Source of the DNA: Flaviramulus sp.
GTDB lineage: Bacteria; Bacteroidota; Bacteroidia; Flavobacteriales; Flavobacteriaceae
DNA length: 6,595 bases
NCBI GenBank assembly: GCA_023255235.1
Contig: JALRJA010000380.1
Coordinates: forward strand, 1 to 6,595
Reading direction: 5' to 3'
In this document: in pieces, positions 1-4,137 of the stretch
Layout: every line of letters starts with the position of its first letter
How positions within the stretch are numbered: the stretch's first letter is position 1
Notes under the pieces: generated by a model
What the model was told of the DNA's origin: nothing
Databases searched by the model: none
Seen by the model: only the letters and a program-made list of their open reading frames with translations
Translations under genes and position numbers: made by a program

Positions 1-515
1 TCGCCAATAACAAGCTCTCTTTGTCCACGACCTACAGGAATCATAGCGTCAATAGATTTTATACCTGTTTGTAATGGTTCGGTTACTGGTTCGCGATAAA
101 TAACACCCGGTGCTTTACGCTCTAATGGCATTTGGTATGTATCGCCAGAAATAGGTCCTTTACCATCAATTGGGTTTCCTAATGTATCAACTACACGACC
201 AACTATACCTTCACCTACGTTAATAGAAGCAATTCGCCCAGTGCGTTTTACGGTAGATCCTTCGGCAACTGCTTTAGAATGTCCTAATAATACAATACCC
301 ACATTATCTTCTTCAAGGTTAAGTACAATTCCTTCAAGACCTCCATCAAATTCTACTAATTCACCGTATTGTGCATTTGAAAGCCCATAAGCTCTAACAA
401 TACCATCTCCAACGGTTAATACAGTTCCTACCTCATCTAATGAAGCGGTTGCTTCAAAACCTGAAAGTTGTTGTTTTAAGATTGCTGATATTTCAGCTGG
501 TTTTACTTCTGCCAT
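1..515 (-). CDS. atpA: ATP synthase F1 subunit alpha, 3' part missing
   Basis: This is the alpha subunit of F1, the regulatory nucleotide-binding partner of catalytic beta in the cytoplasmic head of ATP synthase. The ATG at 515-513 opens a frame read for 171 codons to the window edge; the family is usually about 500-550 residues, so about one third is present. The N-terminal helix (1-25, [10 protein letters not shown]) carries the delta-binding segment. The beta-barrel domain (about 26-95) contains [10 protein letters not shown] (36-45). The start of the nucleotide-binding domain shows [16 protein letters not shown] (106-121), [16 protein letters not shown] (141-156) and PVGRGQREL (160-168). 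The last full codon, Gly171, is the first residue of the expected Walker A loop (GDRQTGKT in the family), so the P-loop is just outside the window. It follows atpH after a 42-bp gap filled by a heptameric repeat, with no obvious Shine-Dalgarno. The identity is clear. Confidence 0.97.
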   Translation of the reverse strand, partial: MAEVKPAEISAILKQQLSGFEATASLDEVGTVLTVGDGIVRAYGLSNAQYGELVEFDGGLEGIVLNLEEDNVGIVLLGHSKAVAEGSTVKRTGRIASINVGEGIVGRVVDTLGNPIDGKGPISGDTYQMPLERKAPGVIYREPVTEPLQTGIKSIDAMIPVGRGQRELVIG

Positions 516-518
516 CTT

Positions 519-553
519 TATTAATTTTGAATTCGGAATTTAGAATTCTGAAT
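519..553. repeat. 7-bp-period degenerate tandem repeat in the atpH-atpA gap
   Basis: Read on the plus strand, four consecutive heptamers fit TNNGAAT (526-532, 533-539, 540-546, 547-553). A fifth, degenerate one (TATTAAT) lies at 519-525. On the operon strand the unit is ATTCNNA. The array fills nearly all of the gap and ends three bases before the atpA start codon, so it forms the atpA translation-initiation region. The period and matches are visible directly; any function is inference. Confidence 0.7.
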
Positions 554-557
554 TATT

Positions 558-1088
558 TTAGTTTAATGTAAATTCTCTTTTTAATTTATTTAGTTGGTTT
601 GCTACACTTGCGTTATATTGTACATCACCAACTCGTAGTATGAAACCACCTAAAATGCTTTCATCTATAATATTTTTTATTTCAACGTTTTTTCCTGTAA
701 GCTCTTTTGCTTTAGCTAAGGCTTTGGTTTCTATATCTTTTGTTATTGCTACAACTGTAGTAACTGTTGCCAATTCTATACCTTTTGATTGATCAAATAA
801 TTGATTATATGTTGCAGCTATATCATGTAACAGGTTTATTCTATTGTTGCTTATTAAAGTATCTATTAAGCTTACTGTTACTTTATTTGATGTTTTAAAA
901 ACATCTAATACAATTGCTTTTTTTATTGAAGAAGCTACCACGGGGCTTTGAAGCGTTTCTTTTAGTTCTTTATTATCTGCAATGGTATTTGCAATTAGCC
1001 TCATATCGTCATTCACAACATCTGCTGCTTTTTTATCTGATGCTAAACTTAAAACTGCTTTAGCGTAACGTATGGCTGCTCTAGACAT
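558..1088 (-). CDS. atpH: ATP synthase F1 subunit delta (OSCP homologue)
   Basis: Delta is the clamp that joins the top of the alpha3-beta3 head to the b-subunit peripheral stalk on the cytoplasmic side. At 176 residues it has normal family length. The N-terminal helical domain opens with RAAIRYAKAVLSLA (3-16), the conserved RYAkAL element. The helices continue to about residue 105 and include LQSPVV (46-51) and LIDTLISNNRINLL (74-87). The C-terminal domain has the usual signature DESILGGFILRVGD (142-155) followed by QYNASVANQL (157-166). Asn159 replaces the Asp more often seen before A-S in relatives (from memory), a mild change. The ATG at 1088-1086 lies 7 bp after the atpF stop, which suggests translational coupling. 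The gene ends in an Asn-TAA pair, as do atpE and atpF. Confidence 0.96.
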   Translation of the reverse strand: MSRAAIRYAKAVLSLASDKKAADVVNDDMRLIANTIADNKELKETLQSPVVASSIKKAIVLDVFKTSNKVTVSLIDTLISNNRINLLHDIAATYNQLFDQSKGIELATVTTVVAITKDIETKALAKAKELTGKNVEIKNIIDESILGGFILRVGDVQYNASVANQLNKLKREFTLN

Positions 1089-1095
1089 TGATTAA

Positions 1096-1596
1096 TTAGT
1101 TTAAAGATTTTTCATCTAACATAGTTTCAACCAATTTTAATTGTTTGTCTTTGTTAGCTAATTCTGTTCTTACTACTTTTTCTGCGATTTCTAAAGATAA
1201 TCCTGCAACATGATTTTTAAGCTCTGCCATAGCTGCTTTCTTTTCGCTTTCAATGGCTGCTTGAGCTTGTGTAATCATTTTACTAGCTTGTGCTTGAGCT
1301 TCGCCTTTGGCATCTTCAATCATTTTGTTTTTAATATCGCGTGCTTCTTTTAGCATTGCTTCACGTTCTGCTCTAGCGTCTTTTAATAGTTTTTCATTGT
1401 CAGCTTGTAAATTTTGCATTTCTAACTTTGCTTTTTCAGCTGATGCTAAGGCGTTTTTAATACCTTCTTCTCTGTCATTTACAGAATCTAAAATGGGTTT
1501 CCAAGCAAATTTCTTTAGTAAAAAAATTAACGCTATAAACAACACTGCTTGCCAAAAAAACAACCCTAGTGAAAAGTCTTCAAATAATTTTCCCAT
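1096..1596 (-). CDS. atpF: ATP synthase Fo subunit b
   Basis: Subunit b forms the peripheral stalk that holds the a-subunit and the F1 head still while the rotor turns. The protein has 166 residues, normal for b. One N-terminal membrane helix spans about 10-29 and is followed by the conserved KKFAWKPIL (28-36). The rest is a long, charged, Ala-rich right-handed-type coiled coil (about 38-145), with repeated A-x-x-E-K patterns such as ASAEKAKLEMQ (51-61), followed by the delta-binding tail ending EKSLN. This is a single b-type gene, with no b' partner beside it. The start at 1596-1594 fits because it places MGKLFEDFSLGLFFWQ directly before the helix. It is preceded by a 101-bp gap containing a hairpin and a REP-like palindrome, so its expression may be uncoupled from atpE. 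It is followed 7 bp later by atpH. Confidence 0.96.
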   Translation of the reverse strand: MGKLFEDFSLGLFFWQAVLFIALIFLLKKFAWKPILDSVNDREEGIKNALASAEKAKLEMQNLQADNEKLLKDARAEREAMLKEARDIKNKMIEDAKGEAQAQASKMITQAQAAIESEKKAAMAELKNHVAGLSLEIAEKVVRTELANKDKQLKLVETMLDEKSLN

Positions 1597-1613
1597 AATA
1601 ACTTATATTTCTA

Positions 1614-1632
1614 CCCTTTAACAAGCTCAGGG
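1614..1632. repeat. REP-like palindrome in the atpE-atpF gap
   Basis: On the operon strand the sequence is CCCTGAGCTTGTTAAAGGG, an imperfect palindrome with outer arms CCCT/AGGG and an AGCT core. It closely resembles the widespread intergenic element CCCTGAGCTTGTCGAAGGG, known to me from many Bacteroidota genomes; here TCG of that form is TTA. It lies 17 bp before the atpF start codon, so it falls in the atpF leader. A dispersed REP-type repeat is the best reading. A role as an RNA stem affecting atpF translation is only inference. Confidence 0.6.
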
Positions 1633-1650
1633 CAAGTTTTAGTTTAATTT

Positions 1651-1689
1651 AAAAAGAACAGCTATAACCAACCGTTATAGCTGTTTCTT
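1651..1689 (-). terminator. Terminator-like hairpin between atpE and atpF
   Basis: Read in the operon direction, AACAGCTATAAC (1685-1674), a 5-base loop GGTTG (1673-1669) and GTTATAGCTGTT (1668-1657) form a perfect 12-bp stem. It is followed directly by CTTTTT (1656-1651). The stem begins 12 bp after the atpE stop codon. This looks like an intrinsic terminator, but with only 4 G-C pairs among 12 it is probably leaky. The downstream genes atpF, atpH and atpA have no obvious promoter of their own in the gap, so partial termination, or a 3'-end stabiliser of an atpB-atpE transcript, is the likely role. The plus-strand reading lacks a comparable T-tract. Confidence 0.72.
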
Positions 1690-1697
1690 AATTTGTT

Positions 1698-1892
1698 TTA
1701 GTTTACAGCAAATAAAGCTGCAAAACCAATACCTTCAATTAAAGCTGCTGCAATAAGCATAGCTGTTTGAATTTTTCCTGTAGCTTCAGGTTGACGAGCG
1801 ATTGCTTCCATAGCAGAACCACCGATTCTACCAATACCAATACCTGCTCCAATTACTACTAAACCTGCACCTACGATAGCTGGAATTTCCAT
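1698..1892 (-). CDS. atpE: ATP synthase Fo subunit c (proton-type rotor ring)
   Basis: Subunit c forms the membrane rotor ring that carries ions past subunit a. The 64-residue hairpin has two membrane helices (about 5-28 and 42-63). Helix 1 is Gly-rich (GAGIGIGRIGGSA, 15-27), which allows close helix packing in the ring. The polar loop ARQPEA (32-37) contacts gamma/epsilon. The ion-carrying carboxylate is Glu53 in LIEGIGF. The residue after it is Gly, and the helix-1 position that is Gln in Na+-type c-subunits is Ile20, so H+ is the predicted ion (family knowledge plus inference). Arg22 lies inside helix 1, where relatives often carry a Lys (from memory). The start is 33 bp after atpB, with an A/T-only leader including an alternating TA tract (about 1894-1904) and no Shine-Dalgarno. 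A hairpin follows the stop. The product is needed in several copies per enzyme. Confidence 0.97.
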   Translation of the reverse strand: MEIPAIVGAGLVVIGAGIGIGRIGGSAMEAIARQPEATGKIQTAMLIAAALIEGIGFAALFAVN

Positions 1893-1925
1893 AATATATA
1901 TATAATTAATTAAACATTCAATTTA

Positions 1926-3020
1926 TTAGTGTGCTTCATCATGATGTTCTTCAACAGCCATACCAAAGTATAATGCTGAAAGTACTGTGAAAATATATGC
2001 TTGTAAAGCCGCTACGAGCAACTCTAAAATAGCTAAAACAAAGGCTAACAATAATGATAGCGAACTCCCTATCCAATTTTGGAATAAAAATATCATCCCA
2101 ATAATACTCATCAATACCACGTGTCCTGCTGTAATGTTTGCGTACAAACGAATCATCAATGCAAATGGTTTAATAATGGTTCCTAGTAATTCTATTGGTG
2201 CTAATATTATTTTCATAGGAACAGGAACACCTGGCATCCAAAAAATATGTTTCCAATAGTTTTTGTTTCCTGAAAAGGTAGTTATTAAATAGGTTATTAA
2301 TGCCAAACAAAGTGTTACAGCAATGTTGTTTGTTAAGTTCATTCCTATAGGTGTTAAACCAAATAAGTTTACAATCCATACAAAGAAAAAGACAGTCAGT
2401 AAATAACTCATGTATCGCTTGTAGTGTTTTTTACCAATATTGGGTATAGCAATTTCATCTCGCACATATAGTACAATAGGCTCTAAGAAACGACCAGTTC
2501 CTTTGGGCATACCATTACTGTTTTTGTATGCTTTAGCCATTTTACTAAACATGAAAAACATAATAGCAAATACTAAAAAAATTAGAAAAACATTTTTGGT
2601 AATTGAGAAATCTAACGGTTTTTCATTTATGGCATGATGATGCTCATCTTCAATAATTTGAGAGTTTAGACCTTCAACTTTATATATTTTTGAATGATGT
2701 ATTTTATAGAAACTACCATCAACTTCTGCAACTTCTTCACCGTGATGGAATTTAGATGATGAAAATACTTTTAAGCCATTGTCCCATAAAATTACTGGAA
2801 GCGGAAAGCCAAAATGCTTTTCCTCTCCAGAATCAGAGGTGTATGAAAACAAATTAAAGTCGTAAGAATCTTTTAAGTGGTGTTGAATATATTGTTTTAC
2901 CTCTGTTGCTCTATCTGCATTTTCGTGCCCTGTATGTTGGGCATTATCTTGTGCAAAAGAAACAAAAGTTAATAAAAACAGTAAAAGCGTAATTGGTTTT
3001 AAAGATATTTTTCTTGGCAT
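1926..3020 (-). CDS. atpB: ATP synthase Fo subunit a, with signal peptide and His-rich extension
   Basis: Subunit a forms the two proton half-channels beside the c-ring. At 364 residues it is about 90 longer than E. coli a, because of a Bacteroidota-type N-terminal extension. That extension has a signal peptide (about 1-23, likely cut after SFA before QDN) and a probably periplasmic segment (24-140) with 12 His. Membrane helices follow at about 142-159, 205-222, 231-249, 273-290, 299-315 and 322-352. The essential Arg is Arg291 in MIRLYANITAGH, with Asn295 matching E. coli N214 and Gln340 (LQAYIF) matching Q252. E. coli Glu219 and His245 correspond to His300 and Glu333, an exchange also seen in mitochondrial a. 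The start is fixed by an in-frame TAA at 3029-3027 just upstream. A promoter at 3055-3083 precedes the gene. The C-terminus is acidic and His-rich (EEHHDEAH). Confidence 0.97.
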   Translation of the reverse strand: MPRKISLKPITLLLFLLTFVSFAQDNAQHTGHENADRATEVKQYIQHHLKDSYDFNLFSYTSDSGEEKHFGFPLPVILWDNGLKVFSSSKFHHGEEVAEVDGSFYKIHHSKIYKVEGLNSQIIEDEHHHAINEKPLDFSITKNVFLIFLVFAIMFFMFSKMAKAYKNSNGMPKGTGRFLEPIVLYVRDEIAIPNIGKKHYKRYMSYLLTVFFFVWIVNLFGLTPIGMNLTNNIAVTLCLALITYLITTFSGNKNYWKHIFWMPGVPVPMKIILAPIELLGTIIKPFALMIRLYANITAGHVVLMSIIGMIFLFQNWIGSSLSLLLAFVLAILELLVAALQAYIFTVLSALYFGMAVEEHHDEAH

Positions 3021-3054
3021 ATCACTTTAAATAATAGTGGCTTAAAAATCGCTG

Positions 3055-3083
3055 CAAAGGTATGTTTTTATCTCAAAAACAAA
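3055..3083 (-). promoter_or_regulatory. Bacteroidota-type promoter upstream of atpB
   Basis: On the operon strand TTTG (3083-3080) is followed by a 17-base spacer (3079-3063) and TACCTTTG (3062-3055). This is an exact match to the Bacteroidota -33 TTTG / -7 TAnnTTTG consensus, with spacing inside the range described for Flavobacterium. Transcription would begin near 3051-3048, leaving a leader of about 28-30 bases before atpB. It sits in the 116-bp gap after the DUF6168-like gene, the longest gap in the window, which suggests that atpB-E-F-H-A is transcribed separately from, or in addition to, the upstream genes. Confidence 0.75.
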
Positions 3084-3136
3084 AACAATTTTGCTTTTTA
3101 TTTTATCTATAACTATTGAGTAACTTTTTAAAGTTA

Positions 3137-3523
3137 TTAATCCTGTTTATTAAGCCATTTGCTAAGGCTTACAGATTCTAATATTAAACCAACGGCATAG
3201 GGTATAAAAAAAGCTGTAAACTCCAATTTAGTAGTTATGTTATCAAGTTTGTATATGGGTTGAAAAACTATAAAAAAAACGGCAAATTTTAATAAACTTC
3301 CTGCTAAAAATAAAAACCCTAATTGGTTTTTAAACTTCGTTCTTAAAAAGTAAAGAACTCCAAAAATAATTATGATTAGTGTAAGGTTGACTATGTAAGA
3401 TAGCACGATTTCATTTTCAAATAATGGAAATCTAAAGATGTGTAAAGCAGTTATATGAATACTAAAAACTAAAGCTAAAACAAAAATAGCTGTGATTGTG
3501 AATCTTAAAAAAAGGTTATTCAT
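3137..3523 (-). CDS. Small four-helix membrane protein before atpB (DUF6168-like)
   Basis: This 128-residue inner-membrane protein has four predicted membrane helices at about 5-28, 39-61, 68-88 and 99-118. A short basic segment RTKFKNQ (61-67) separates helices 2 and 3, and the C-terminus is polar (SKWLNKQD). There are few charged residues in the helices and no catalytic motif that I recognise. In flavobacterial genomes a protein of this shape, annotated as DUF6168 from memory, lies between atpZ and atpB, the place held by AtpI in other phyla. A role in c-ring or a-subunit assembly is therefore inferred from position and topology only. Its ATG shares one base with the atpZ stop (TAATG), so the two are probably translated together. 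A 116-bp gap with the atpB promoter follows. Confidence 0.8.
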   Translation of the reverse strand: MNNLFLRFTITAIFVLALVFSIHITALHIFRFPLFENEIVLSYIVNLTLIIIIFGVLYFLRTKFKNQLGFLFLAGSLLKFAVFFIVFQPIYKLDNITTKLEFTAFFIPYAVGLILESVSLSKWLNKQD

Positions 3524-3756
3524 TAATATTTAATTCTATTTACTTGTTTAACTACAGCATAAAGTGAAATAGCTACACCGAGAAGCGTCATAATTATAAT
3601 GTATAGTTTTTCTCCATGATTATAGTTTGTATCTAGCCATTTACCTAAAAGTACAAACAGGTAAATAGTAATTCCCATTTGAAGCCCAATTCCCATAAGT
3701 ATGGCAGCATTTTTAAGCTGTTTTTTCGGTTTCTGGGGTGCGTTTTTGTCCGCCAT
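3523..3756 (-). CDS. atpZ: AtpZ/AtpI-family ATP synthase accessory protein
   Basis: AtpZ-family proteins are small inner-membrane proteins encoded next to atpI/atpB. They have been linked to Fo assembly and, with AtpI, to Mg2+/Ca2+ transport. The protein has 77 residues. A basic cytoplasmic N-terminus (MADKNAPQKPKKQLK, 1-15) is followed by helix 1 (about 17-38) with the family pattern GIGLQMGITIYLFVLLGKWLD (22-42), in which Gln26 and the LGKWLD end stand out. A short loop TNYNHGEK precedes helix 2 (about 51-70) and a basic tail VKQVNRIKY. The next in-frame Met is residue 21, inside helix 1, so the first ATG (3756-3754) is the sensible start even though it lies 44 bp inside the bactofilin gene. 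The stop overlaps the next start codon by one base. Confidence 0.9.
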   Translation of the reverse strand: MADKNAPQKPKKQLKNAAILMGIGLQMGITIYLFVLLGKWLDTNYNHGEKLYIIIMTLLGVAISLYAVVKQVNRIKY

Positions 3757-4129
3757 TATTTATTTCTTTTACAGCTCCTTTCATAACACAGGTAACGTTA
3801 AAGGTTGCGCCTGGTTCTACGGCTAGTTTTTCTATAATGACGTCACCTTCAACATATCCTGAAGTTTTTAATGTTAAGGTTCCTAATATGGTTAGTTTCC
3901 CGGCAAATTTGCCTTCAATATAAGCTTCTGCTGCTTGCAAAGAGCCTTTTATAAAACCGGCTTTACCTATTACTACTTTTCCTGTTGTTATTATGTTTCC
4001 TTCTACAATGCCATCTATTCTAAAATCGCCTTCGCTATTAAAATCGCCAACCATTTTTGTAGCTTGTGCAATTATATTTTGGCTAGGAACATCTGTAAAT
4101 TGTTTGGGTTTTTTGCTTTCTGTGAACAT
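3713..4129 (-). CDS. Bactofilin (polymer-forming cytoskeletal protein)
   Basis: Bactofilins polymerise without nucleotides into filaments or patches that scaffold cell-envelope enzymes and appendages. The protein has 138 residues. A short polar N-terminus (1-17, MFTESKKPKQFTDVPSQ), a possible membrane-targeting tail, is followed by a core beta-helix (about 18-118) built of short repeats around Gly and hydrophobic positions: GDFNSEGDFRIDGIVEGNI (28-46), GKVVIGKAGFIKGSL (50-64), AEAYIEGKFAGKLTI (67-81) and YVEGDVIIEKLAVEPGATF (92-110). The tail (120-138) is charged and disordered. Length and fold pattern fit the PF04519 family. The ATG lies 8 bp after the sprE stop. The 3' end overlaps atpZ by 44 bp in a different frame, so the gene is probably cotranscribed with both neighbours. 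Which process it scaffolds cannot be told from the sequence. Confidence 0.93.
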   Translation of the reverse strand: MFTESKKPKQFTDVPSQNIIAQATKMVGDFNSEGDFRIDGIVEGNIITTGKVVIGKAGFIKGSLQAAEAYIEGKFAGKLTILGTLTLKTSGYVEGDVIIEKLAVEPGATFNVTCVMKGAVKEINNGGQKRTPETEKTA

Positions 4130-4137
4130 ACTTTTTA

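Noticed and set aside
1307..1621. Plus-strand reading frame of 104 codons opposite atpF
   Set aside because: It lies antisense to the well-supported coiled-coil gene atpF. Its Ser/Ala/Phe-rich product mirrors the Ala/Lys/Glu codons of atpF and shows no domain.
1894..1904. Alternating TA tract before atpE as a promoter or phase-variable repeat
   Set aside because: It is only about five TA units, with no TTTG/TAnnTTTG arrangement. It is more simply an unstructured A/U-rich leader that helps translation of atpE.
1987..2637. Short frames on both strands inside atpB
   Set aside because: They are all covered by atpB, whose protein has family motifs throughout. None has a sensible start region or recognisable product.
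3121..3136. Palindrome TAACTTTTTAAAGTTA just after the DUF6168-like gene as a terminator
   Set aside because: The stem is short and almost entirely A-T, with a loop of about two bases and no T-tract following on the operon strand.
3362..3488. Two TATTTTTG matches to the -7 box (3369-3362 and 3488-3481) on the operon strand
   Set aside because: Both lie inside the DUF6168-like gene, lack a TTG box at the right distance, and such matches are expected by chance in AT-rich DNA.
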